Below, one piece after another: positions 44,255 to 57,600 of a DNA stretch of 64,000 nucleotides. The stretch comes from Cliona cf. orientalis. Its lineage: Eukaryota; Porifera; Demospongiae; Clionaida; Clionaidae. A program made the position numbers and the translations under genes. The stretch spans positions 8,020,292 through 8,084,291 of the forward strand of contig OZ005697.1 in assembly GCA_963930775.1 (NCBI GenBank), written 5' to 3'. The first letter of the stretch is position 1. The number at the start of each line of letters is the position of its first letter. The notes under the pieces were generated by a model. The model was not told where the DNA came from, did no database searches, and worked only from the letters and a program-made list of their open reading frames with translations.

Positions 44255-45300
44255 GACCAGTATGTATACGGTACAGGGTCGACAGACGAATCAGTGTCAA
44301 TAGTCGGTTTGTGGCAATTGCTGATACCGCCTATCGGTGTCAATAGACACTGCGATAATGCAATCTCTAATTTGCTGTGCATTCCCTGGCAATGTGTCTA
44401 GGGACATGGTTCAGGGCAATGGGTCAGATGAATATGCAATCCCATAAATGACAGAAGTACCTGCTGACCCTCACTTTTCTGGTCACTTTGTTGAAACAGG
44501 TACTGTACTGATATTCAAGAATGTTATCATCACTGAATCACGTAGCTATAAAATTCATTTCCAGCACCTATGCACTCTGTAGCCACTAATTAAAAGCGTA
44601 GTATAGGGGGACCAGTTAATATAACTCGTTACACACGCCATAGGTAGTGTCCTGGTTGTCCGATCCTTGGGTTGTGGACGAATTAATCGCTGGATGATGG
44701 ATTCTGAAAATTCCATAACCCTTAGCTCCGATTAGAGTCGGAGCTCACTAAAAACAGCTGCGGACCTAGCAATGATCTTCCCACAGGTAGCTAGCTAGGA
44801 CTCTCCGGTCTTTAATAGTAGCTAGGTAGATCTATAGCGTGTGTAACTGTCGTCTTGCTATACTGCAATGAACCAATTAAAGGTATTTACGATTAAAGGC
44901 ACTAATTACAGGCACATGAGAACCGTACATGCACACATGCACATTACACCGTTAGAAGCCTGTACCTCAAGACTGGTGTATACTATGCTCTAAACCCAAA
45001 ATAACATCCACTCTTAGACTAACAGCCTCTAGATCCTTTCCAATTCAATAACGTCAATGCATTAAAAACTGGGAGTGGCCTTGGGTAGCCTTGTACCCAG
45101 CTAGTTTTTCAATGTGTAGGGACGAGCCTTGAACAGATCTCCAACAATTAGCTATGCCATTCTTGAGGTACAGGCTTCTAAAGGCGCAACACGCATGCGT
45201 GCAATTAATGCCCACCATTAGTAAGCACCCAGTTCAATTGGCTCATTGCAGTAGCAAGACAACAGTTATATGCCAGCGGTGGAGGAAGACGGCTGTGACT

Positions 45301-45343
<43 letters not shown>

Positions 45344-46402
45344 AGGTGTGTCACATGTCTACCACAATAGGGATCTATTGAAGGACTGTCATACAAGAGG
45401 GGGGGGGGGCATGTGCCCCTGGTGCCCCCGATGCCCCCCGGGCCTATTCCGCCACCTATGTAGCTATGCATGATAGATATGTACTATTAAAGGCCAGACA
45501 GTCAGAGGTGCACGACGCGAGAGCCTCCAGAATCCAGAATCCAGGATCCACAGTTCAGAGTTCAGGATTGGAATCCACTCTCCCCTAGAGTCTGAGTAGA
45601 TCTATGGTTGGAAATGGTCGTCATTCGTAGCCTTATCAGTCCACAGTCCAGTTCGTGAGTCCAGAGTCCAGCCTTCATCAGTGCAGGTCATGCGCACGTG
45701 ACAATCATGCGCCAGCGCAAAGGTTCTAGTAAAAGCCTGGGAGCGGACTCGGACGTGAATTGCTATTAAAGAAGTTGATATCAAAGCGGAGACGTGAATT
45801 GCTAAGAAGTTGATATCATAGCTGTGATTGATTACCGGGTACGTTATGATAAAAACTGTGGGCGTATAATACTTAGCCCACTGTATTGTTTCACGAGTAG
45901 GATAGCCAGAAAGAGTGAGTCGGTAGGTAGGAATAAATTTGTAAACATCATGTATGAATATCATTATAAAGTTATGAATAATTATCATTATAAGAATTTG
46001 CTGTTTCCCACTTTATCCAATAGTGAGCCAAACGTATCCTCAGCTGTGGCTGACAAAACGGTAGGTGAAACCAGCACAACACTTCCCCGCTTTACTTCAG
46101 CACTGACCCATAGCTGAGTCTATGATCTCCCACACAACAATTTACATGAAAATTGTGCCCATGTAGCTATCACAAGGTGCAGCTAGGTACATGTATATGG
46201 CAGCAAATGTGCATGTGCACTTTTAAACCACACCCACAAATTTACATTTATGAATCAAATTGGCAAAATACTGAGTCGCCGTACTCGTGAAACAGTATAT
46301 CAAATTCGAGTGGCCTTAGCTACACATATTATGTTATCATATGGATGCCCATGATACTCCCACACCACCCCCCCCCCCCCCCCCCCGCCCCAAAGGCTTG
46401 TC
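44255..46402. other. Repeat-rich intergenic region
   Basis: Contains a pure G37 run (45301-45337), a second G10 run near 45402, and a C18 run near 46369. Short frames made of poly-Gly or poly-Pro are artefacts of these runs. No gene is supported. Confidence 0.6.
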
Positions 46403-46897
46403 TACCGTACTTACTGTAATTTAAGCACCAGGAAAAAATTCCGACCTCACTTGGCGCTTTAATACAATTAAGCATTAAAAACTCGCTTCGATGGCGAATA
46501 GTGCTTATATTAGAGTGGCGCTTTAATAGTAAGAACAGTGATTTCATGTGCACACCACGCAGTTTGTACCTAGGACAATATTGGGTGACTTTTTCGTTGA
46601 ATTTAGAAGTGTGTACGTGGCTATCATGTCTATAGGAGCGTTTGGACGCCTGTGCTGGGTGAGCTACTGTACAATGATTGAGTAAGAACTTGGCAACCCA
46701 GAAGATCGATACGCTGTGTCGGTGTTAAAGTCGTCAACTATCATCAGACATATCCCAAGAGTATTGTAATTACTAAGCGCCACCTAAAAATAATTCCGTC
46801 GACGTTTGGCGCTATATTTAGAAGGAAAAAAATACCATGGTAAATAACCAGACAGCGCTTATATTACAGTGGCGCCTAAATTACAGTAAGTACGGTA
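46403..46897. mobile_element. 495-bp MITE with TACCGTACTTACTG ends
   Basis: Left arm TACCGTACTTACTGTAATTTA (46403-46423) matches, inverted, TAAATTACAGTAAGTACGGTA (46877-46897). Internal sub-repeats CTTATATTA(G/C)AGTGGCGC occur near 46504 and 46858. If TA is the duplicated target, the ends are CCGTACTT and the element is of Tc1/mariner-like size and style. It has no transposase. Confidence 0.7.
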
Positions 46898-47600
46898 GGC
46901 TATAATGTAGATTAATATAGAGTATTAATCAAGGTTAATAAGGAGCACTAGAGGGCGCTCCCCGCATGCTGGTAGTCACCCACAAGCATGCGCAGATGTC
47001 CTAGCTACCTCGTGGTCTTGGGGCCCTGAAGTAAAGCAGCTGTATGAATTTCCCCATCCCTCCCACCTCCAGAATCAGGCAGGGTTGTTAATTCTCCGAA
47101 GGACGCCTCTCAGGCAGTCATTTGTTCAGGCGAGGATCCTTCGTGATTGACTTGCTCTGGGTGTGGCTGAAATGCCTTTCAGCTCCTCCCCCCAAACACT
47201 AACATAATTGCCTACGATATAGGGCTCCGGCTAAAGTGGGTTTAGCAGTTACAGCAATAGACGAGGGGGAGAGGAGGGCCGTAAGGCTATGCCTATGCGG
47301 GGGCATCGATAGCCACGGCTTTGGTCACACCCAGGGGGCCTGTCCGCCAAACCTCTGTAATGTAATAATAATACTATAATGTAAGAATAATAATAATAAT
47401 ATGTTATAGATAGTTGGTTCTCAGTGGCAATTATTAATCCGATAGTCGAACTTATTAAGTACCTTATTATTGTATTAGTCACCATAAGGTAATTTGTAGG
47501 GAAATATGGCTGAGTCATCCCACCAAATAGAATCATAATATTATTTAATACACCCACTATAGATGACTTAAGGTGTGACTGTTTAGCCCATTAACTGCAT
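46898..47600. other. Intergenic, nothing recognised
   Basis: No coding frame, repeat or RNA gene that I can support. Confidence 0.5.
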
Positions 47601-49469
<1,869 letters not shown>

Positions 49470-49674
49470 CACATATATAATCAGAAATTTCAGCAGGAGA
49501 AAATTTTTGCAAGAGACAAAAACCATTGTCACAGTGGTCCTCACCATATAAGGCAACAAAGTTGTTGAGCAAAGCATTAGCTTTATCAACAATCGCTTTA
49601 GTCAGCTTCTAATTCCACCAACTACTGTCATAGTAAAATTTCATTCCTATATATTTTTCCGGTGTTAATGATTA

Positions 49675-50045
49675 TACAAGTATAAAAACAGTTGAATAAA
49701 ATTGAAGAATGAAGTAGGGATGGCAGGATCAAAAAGTACACAAACAAGAGATAATCGTATCTACCGCTAGCCTTGCTTTTTTCGACTATTATGCACCTAT
49801 TAATGTCGACGTGTTTGTTGAGTGCGGTATGTGGGAGATATTCAGGTTGTTCCCTAGTTGTCATAATGGTTCGAGTTTATCAGTTTTGATTCAATCGCAT
49901 TTATTTATTACTGGTTATTTATGTACCCCTCAAAAAGCAAGTGTAGGGATGTATAGTAGATATGATAATCTCTTGATTGTGTACTTTTTGATCCTGCCAT
50001 CCCTACCTCAATTTTATTCAATTGTTTTTTATACTTGTTTCTGTT
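49675..50045. mobile_element. Foldback element with about 90-bp arms
   Basis: The left arm (49675-49772) includes GTAGGGATGGCAGGATCAAA and AAGTACACAA. It is the inverted copy of 49955-50045 with few mismatches. The arms are separated by about 180 bp without coding capacity. Confidence 0.75.
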
Positions 50046-50297
50046 CTTTTTTATTGTACTTAGTGTAATTTATCAATGCCATCTTATCACAACTTCTGTC
50101 CAGTGTAATTAAGTGGAAGCTTAATGGGAGGTGTCAAACTTCGTAGCCACGCTCCTCATTAACTTGCATTCATATGCCTATAACAGTATTATTTAGGCGG
50201 CCCATGAGACTCTGCTTAGGGAGAAAACAGAGTCTTAAGTTTTATTGTTGGCAGCAGCTAGCTCAGTACCCGGCATAATTTATGATCTGTACATTAC

Positions 50298-50480
50298 CGC
50301 TCCTCGAGCCTTGTCGGAGCCTTCATATGATCTATGATTGATCCAGCGAAGCACTAGCGCTGCACGCGCTAGCGAATAGCTCACCTATGCCTAGCGCCTT
50401 ACGGCTCCTCGAGCCTTGCACCTTCATATCCATAATCTATCCAGCACACTGCTGCACACGCTAGTAGCTAGCTCGCGATC
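50298..50480. repeat. Two tandem copies of about 104 bp
   Basis: (G)CTCCTCGAGCCTTG...CCTTCATAT...ATCTAT...CCAGC...CTGCACxCGCTAG occurs at about 50298 and 50402. Sequence around it (50042-51903) shows no supportable gene. A weak inverted pair AGAGTAGGGT (50840) / ACCCTACTCT (51656) may mark another old element. Confidence 0.55.
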
Positions 50481-51903
50481 GCCTAGGGCGCGCGGCCAGG
50501 CACTGTCACATGACTTCACCATGGCAACACATTCCAAGCATGTGTATCAGACACACCCAATCGTTAATGCGCGTACACACCCACTATTATGTAACTGTCG
50601 AGATAACGCCAAACTAGCGTGCCACTGCACTGCGCGGTACAAAATAGAGTGGATAAGGTGAGAGGTCCAGACAGTCTTGAGTTAGCCCTGGAAATGAGAA
50701 AGAAGAAAGAAAGAATGAGAAATGGCCATTTGTACAATTGATTTGATGAATGATCTTGGTCTTGTTAGATAGATAATTGGCTGGAGATTCACACTTAGAA
50801 TTTACTTATTTTGAGATATTTGGGTATTTGTAATGTATTAGAGTAGGGTTGGCATATTTCGGACAGCTAAGAAAAGACAGCGTTATATCACAGACAAACG
50901 AGCAGCACTAGATCGCGACTATGCAACCACAGATAGGCCCAAACACCACCTACTAAACGAGCCCTTAACCATGGCCCCACCTACTTCCGTTCGTGCAGGG
51001 CGTGTGCACAAAGTACCGCTGGTTCTGGAGGTAGAGAGCGGACAGTGTCGACCATTACCGGACAAAGGTGAAAGAAAATACATAAAAAATCGCGGCTGCG
51101 GTTATCAATATATGACACATAAATGGCATCAAATGCATCACGAACAACATCCTTCTTACATCCTGCCTTTAGATTTGAAGATTCATCCAAAAATTGTGAA
51201 ATAATTCATGAATACATAAAGTAATGCAATATATGCATTGTCCAGAAACTACCTCTGAAAGTTCTTTACAAAAAAAATCTGGTTTATGCTTACAATAAGG
51301 TCAAAAAATTCCGGAAAAAATTCTAAAAATTTTCCATACATTCTAGTAGCTATGCACATACCAAATGAAAAAATAATTCATCAAAAATTGATGCCGCTGT
51401 ACCATAGTAATAATATTCATAAATCTTAGCTACCATGAAAAACCAGCTTCTTGAAAAAAATACGAAAAAGTTGCAACTGTTTAGAGCAGCATTGTGCAGC
51501 TTCTGTGTGGATGCACACCACAAGAAATGAGATATAGGTAGTACTTACATGGCCCCTACCTCATGGCAAATGGTGAACGATTACGTAATACCGTTGGCCG
51601 CATAAACGCAATTATGTGCGAGGCGTCCAGTAACTGCCTCCGTCCGATAATACCCTACCCTACTCTACATATATGGCATATCCGGGCCATCGATCCCTAC
51701 TTATAGAGTCTACTGACTCTATGATAGAGGATACTTTACAGTATTGGTGAATGTGAAATCTGTGAAAAAACTAAAATTAACTGAGATTGGGATATTTTTT
51801 CTTCCTTCGGTTATACAGTATCCTAGAGCTCATTCCAGAATGCACTTAAATTCCCATTCGGTTAGGACACTTTCTACATAATATGTAAAAAAAATAATGT
51901 ATA

Positions 51904-52578
51904 TACAGTGCTACCAAGGAAAAGGGGAGAAAGTGTGTGCTCTCACTCTTTCGCATGTAAGATGCACTAACTTGCATGATAATCCTCCAAATTCGGAACT
52001 CTGCTTCTCTAGGACCTTCTATATATTGAATTCGATTGATGGCATATTTCATGCATTTTTACCACAGTTATTCGCATAAAACCACAAGGGAGTCCAAAAA
52101 CATTTTAGGTTGGGATTTTTCTCATTCTTTTTAGTTAAGGTCTCTTAATCATTGCTAAGGTTGATAGCTAGGTAAAGTTTCTTAGCACCGAATGAAAATG
52201 CTTAATTATATCTAATTAATGAGATACGTGCAAAAATAGCGAAAAATATTTTAGGTTGGGTTTTTCGGCATAGTTCATAGTTAAGACTCCAAATTTGAAA
52301 TTTAGTTAAAAGGTACATTGGAGTATCTTGGTCCCAAATTTGAAAGAATAGTTCCAAATACAACTCGAGATATTTGCATTTTTATGATATTTTGGCAGAA
52401 ATGCAGTTTTGCACTTGTATGGCATCTGTATTAGTTTCTATAGGGGAAAATTCCGAAAAAAATTTTTTTGATATGTTGTTAGTTTTGATGGTGCATTAAT
52501 ATTTATGCAATTAAACTTGCATTTACTTGCATAGAAAATCAGCTATAACTTTCTCCCCTCTTACTTGGTAGCACTGTA
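51904..52578. mobile_element. 675-bp inverted-repeat element with TA at both ends
   Basis: TACAGTGCTACCAAGGAAAA followed by GGGGAGAAAGT (from 51904) is inverted at 52548-52578 (ACTTTCTCCCC ... CTTGGTAGCACTGTA). TA flanking CAGTGCTACC at both ends suits a Tc1/mariner-type TA target. The interior repeats TTTTAGGTTGGG (near 52106 and 52250). No transposase frame remains. Confidence 0.7.
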
Positions 52579-53234
52579 CAGCAATAATTAATGGCTAAGC
52601 TATGCATGGAAATACATTTGAAAGCAGTTACAGCTTCAGTAGGTGTCACTCCTGAAGGTACATTTATATTCTTGACAAAATTATGACCAAATTTGGGAAA
52701 GCCCACCATGTGGATTAGTGTGCAATTCACACTACACACTTTAGTAGCTCGGGTTAAAAACTATCAAAGTTTAGATTTTGTCATACCCATGTAAAAAAAC
52801 TTTCTGTCATCTAGAGAGGCTAGGCGTAAGTTATCAAAGCCTTTATTTACAAGCTCTTTGTTCTACCATGCCCGTACAACAGTTGTGCACCAGGTCTAGC
52901 TGTTACTAAGGGCGTTAATTAGAATTCGTGTGCACAGGCTATCCTACAACTAGATTCTTCGAACTACTGAACACTGACTCACCTTTTGACTTTGTGCATG
53001 GGCATCAAAGAAGCAACTTTATTATATCAATGATGAAGTTCGAGACTAGCTTGACTTTTACACTCATTTTGGATGACTCCACCCAATTTAAAATTAATTG
53101 ATTTCCAGTAACATGCGTAGTATATTGAACACTATACTCTACGTACTGTATAGCAGCCAAAACAGTTTATGTAACATAACCATAGTATGTAAGTACTATA
53201 CGGGGTTGGATCAAAAAATGTGTCACAAGTTTAA
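52579..53234. other. Intergenic, nothing recognised
   Basis: AT-rich sequence without a supportable gene or repeat. Confidence 0.5.
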
Positions 53235-54077
53235 GGCTAGCGTAAGCCGCCATATATCGGCATGTACGTAATACCGGCACCGCCCGTGCCAATCATCGGC
53301 ACCTAGTTTACGACGTATTTTACGGGATTATACGGACATCGCTGAAGCGTTTACGGACCTGAAACTTTCAATGGCCGTTGCACATCAAGGAAAGTAAACA
53401 GGAAGAAAAGGATGATATTACTGGCAAGAAGGCGTGGTGAAGAAGCTCTATACCAAGTTCGATCAAAATCGGATGAAGTATCTGGCGTCTACAGGGAGAA
53501 ACAGCTCATGGCGGCTTTACCGTGGCCTAGCAAGAGCTAGAAAGATTATTATTCCGTCATAGTTGCTCTTAAGGTGGAGGCTGATGCCTAGAACACATCC
53601 AAGTCCTTCATGAATTTATTGTACCGTTGAAACGGCTCTAGTATCGATTTTACGTGTAGTATCAACACATTCACGGCTGCCGTTCGAAGACGATGCAAAC
53701 GATCGATATGAGAAGAGAGATATAGTGAGAGGACATCCTGAAGTATCTGGGGATATTTTTTCTATAATTTTCTGGCAAGTAAGGCAGCAGTAAAAGGCTC
53801 AAGAAGGCCCAGGTGCCGATAAATGGCGCATTCGCCATTATGGAAAAAGATAGGTGTGCCGATAATACGTACCGGTTGCCGATAAATGGTATTGTGATGT
53901 CTGCGCATTAGCGCTTATAGCTCATTGATTACTAGGGCCTACCTCTCTGGATTCTAGCTAATGAATGCCTACGTCAAGGGCTTTCTTTCAGTGCAAGAAC
54001 CAAGTTCATACGTCATTCCTGGCGGGAGTTACAAATCGGGAAAATTTGCATGCCGATAAATGGCAGCTTACGCTACC
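53235..54077. mobile_element. 843-bp inverted-repeat element
   Basis: The ends are GGCTAGCGTAAGCCGCCATA...TCGGCATG and the inverted GCATGCCGATAAATGGCAGC...TTACGCTACC, with about 27 of 30 positions matching. Extra GCCGATAAATGG units lie inside near 53814 and 53878. There is no transposase. It is likely a non-autonomous DNA transposon upstream of the 1277-aa gene. Confidence 0.65.
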
Positions 54078-54664
54078 ACTAATCAAGCGTTTGCTTCCCA
54101 GGCGCGTAAGTAGGTGGCCATGGGGTCGTCAGAAATACTGCTGCACAATGGCACTGCTGCAGCCAACATGTAGGGTATGCACTCTAGAGAGCTCTAATTA
54201 ATTAGCTTACATTAGCTTCCAAAACAGTGTAAACACCTTGTGTTAATGGACTTATGTAAGCTACTTAATGCATCAGTGTTCTCCCCAGCATACCTAAGGC
54301 ATGTCGGCCCGACAAGCCTTAAGTTCAGAATTCCCTTTGATGTGGGAATAGTGCTAATCCATATAAGCTTTGATGTGGCCACAGTCTCCACCCAAGCTAT
54401 GCCTTATTATCATGCCTTAAATTTTTCCTGGGGAGAACACTGTGCATTACCTGCCATGTGATAGCTATGCCATATAGTGCCATGGGAAACTATGGTGGGG
54501 GGTGGCAATTTGGCAAACTGGGTAAAGATTGCCCAATTTAAAACTCGCTAAGCTTAATGCTCACCAAGTTATCCACTGTAATATTGCAAGGCTTAAATAA
54601 GACAATAATGTAGTAAACTTGCACTGAACATGTAGCTGACATTAATTTTTACTTATAGATTTAA
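54078..54664 (+). other. Upstream region of the 1277-aa gene
   Basis: No gene is seen. TTTTACTTATAG directly before the start (AG at 54657-54658) looks like a splice acceptor, so a non-coding first exon may lie upstream. Confidence 0.4.
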
Positions 54665-57600
54665 ATGATGGCACAGCAAGATGAATTATCAGATTCTACA
54701 GTTAAATGCAAATTGCCTAACATTGCTACTTCTGACAAAGTACAAAAGTTAGCTGAGGTCACAGAACATGTTCGTGAACCTCAATCACCTCCAAAGACAA
54801 ATGTATGTGACAAACAGCAGTTTGTGGATGAGGAGTCTATTGTATATCAGCCTGATAAATCTAAAATGAAAGGACATTCAGAGAGAGGGTGCCAGCTTTC
54901 TCTTCGAGTTTCTGAAGTAGCAGCAAGTAGGACTGAACAATCAAGTTTAGAGACAAAGTGTGAAGAGGTTGAGGGAGTAATGCAGAAGCTAGATCTAAGC
55001 AACTGTAGTGATACTGATGAGGACTCCATAAAGAATGTAGCACAAGTAGTGCTTGATAAAGAGCATAAGCAAGAGAAAATGACAACACAGAAAGAAAGTA
55101 TCAGAGAAAGATTAATTTCCTCAATGCATGAAGCTGTTCCTTGTATTACATTGTACTGTAACACATTAAAACACATGGAAGCAGCTGTTGCAACTATAAC
55201 AGAGGAGGTGATGAAATTGGAATCAACACTCAGTGCAATACTGTTAGATATCCATTCACAGTTTGGGGTTGTTAAAGAGAATTCAATTCTGCAGGAAGTT
55301 GCTGAGTGCTTGGCTAAATCTTTAGAAATAGTTACAGCTCTCTGTGTTTTCGTAGAGTGTAATTTTGAAAGGTTAGGAAATCCAGGACTATCTCAGAAAA
55401 TGGCTGCTTGTCTTTTATCTGTTGAACATTGGTTTTGGGATTGCAGCCAGGAAAGTGATAATTTCTGTGATATCCTTTCTCAAAAAGGAATGATCTTACA
55501 CTTCTTCTATCAACTTGGTGAACTCAGGAAGAACTCCACACAAATTATGGTTGTATGTGAACTGATGCTTAAGAGCATTGGTGTTCTGAATAGTTTTGTT
55601 GTAAGATACAAATACCACAAGCAATTTTCTGACATTGATTATTACAATACCCTAACTCCATACATAAGTTCCCCACAAAAACGACTAAGATTTGCTTCTC
55701 TCTTCACACTAAGCTATCTTGTTGGCATCATACCTCAGGAACAAATTCACCTCCTTGTGATTGATAAAACTGAAGTTGCAGTGATGGTACAGGAACTAAG
55801 CTTATCAATCAGCACAAATGAAATCCACCTTTCAGGTTTGGTGTTTTCAACAGTGGAAATCCTCACAGTATTGACAAATCTAGCATTGTTACCTGAAAAT
55901 GGAATTTTATTAATATGCAATGGTATTCTAGGAACAATTAATGAGCTCCTAAAGAGCATGGATGGAGATATTAGACAAAAATCCTTGCATTTATCGTGGA
56001 ATCTTCCTCATCTTGAGAATAGAGCAGATTTTGAAAGTATCATATCAAAATTTCAACCTATCTCAACAGATGAAATTGAAATTAGAATGGCTATTGGATT
56101 TAAGATCAATCTCCACATGTATAGCACTGATATGAGCAAAGCATTGCTTGCGATGAAAGCCTGCTATAAATACCATGAGTATGAAAAGTGTACTGAAATA
56201 TATGAGGCTATCAAGTCAATGCTTAGCAGTAGTGATTCAAAAGAAAGTGAAATGGTTAAGCTACTCAGAGCAAAGGCACTTTTTCATCTTTATAAGAAAG
56301 AGCGAATGACATTGAGCAAGTTTTCTACAGATATTAAACGGTATAAGATGCAACATACTGGCTGCTACTTAAAGGTAAAAGAAATTATTCTGATGCTTGG
56401 TAATGCGCTTGATAAGAAGTATCTAGATGCTGAAGGAAGTAAGTTTTTGGACTTAAGTATGATTGACTATGTGGAAGAGACAAACAATCTTAAAGTGTGT
56501 AATCGTTGTATGCTTTGTCGTAATAAAACTAGATTAAAACGTAGTCACTTATGGCCTGAGTCTTTATTGAGATTTTACAAGTCTGGTGTAGATTCTCCTG
56601 CTAATCACAAGCTTTTCTACAAAATTAGTGAAGATGGCGTATTGAGCACATTTTCACCACACAAGTTCTCATTTTGGATGTTTTGTAATGAGTGTGAACA
56701 ACGCTTCTGTAACAATGGTGAGTCACAATGCATTCCACTAATAACAAACTATGTTTATGATATTTCGGATCCTGAGTCACCTTCAAGACATCTCCATCTT
56801 AGATACAAAGAATGGTTTTACCACTTCTGTGTTGGTCTTGTCTTTCGTGGACTAGTCTCCCCAGATCCGCATGTTTCTATCACTACATTCACCAATGAAG
56901 ATGAAATATATGATCTCCTTGTGCTCTGCCGAAAGGCCATTCTTGATCTTCCAAACATGAAGGATATTGGTGACAAATTTAAAATTGCAGTCTTATTTAC
57001 ACCAAGATTTGTACAAGATGATAAACATTCTGGATTTATAAATAGTTTGTTAACAAGCTCTGGTCTTTTTGCACTGTCAGATGCATGTTTATCTGATGGT
57101 TCAGTTTGCAAGCCTCGAGAAGCTCAATTCTTTCTTGCTCATTATGGAGTATTCAACATAGTTGTACCACTTGGTAGATCACATGAAGTATCTTTCTTCC
57201 ATGAGTGTCTCATAGCTCCAATGAAAGGAACTTATTCAATACCACCTGACAACCAGCGAATGAAGCTTCTTCCACCTGGGTTAATGACCTTCTTTCGCCT
57301 TTTAGCTGATTGTAGTGAAGTACAGTTTCTCGTGCAGCCTGAGAAATTAGAAGCACGTGGTGAGTGGGTTGAGCCACCATTAGAAAGAGAAGAAACTATA
57401 GGACATAATGTGGCAATTGATGAGGATATAGAACAGACTGGTGGAATAATTAGGTCTTCATGGTTTACTAGTAATCCTAAAGTTCTATCATACTTGCCAC
57501 ATGCTTTTCAGATATTAAAGCCATTTCATCAGCCCAGCTCTGTAATTCTACCACTTGGACACAAAATCCTTTTGCATCATTCCTTCACAGCTAATGATAA

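Noticed and set aside
45205..45473. Poly-Pro and poly-Gly frames
   Set aside because: They are produced by the G37 run and have no other protein-like content.
50838..51668. Possible transposon bounded by AGAGTAGGGT inverted repeats
   Set aside because: Only about 11 bp match, the arms diverge at once, and no target duplication was found.
54847..55176. Serine-rich minus-strand frames across the 1277-aa gene
   Set aside because: They are antisense shadows of the long intact frame on the plus strand.
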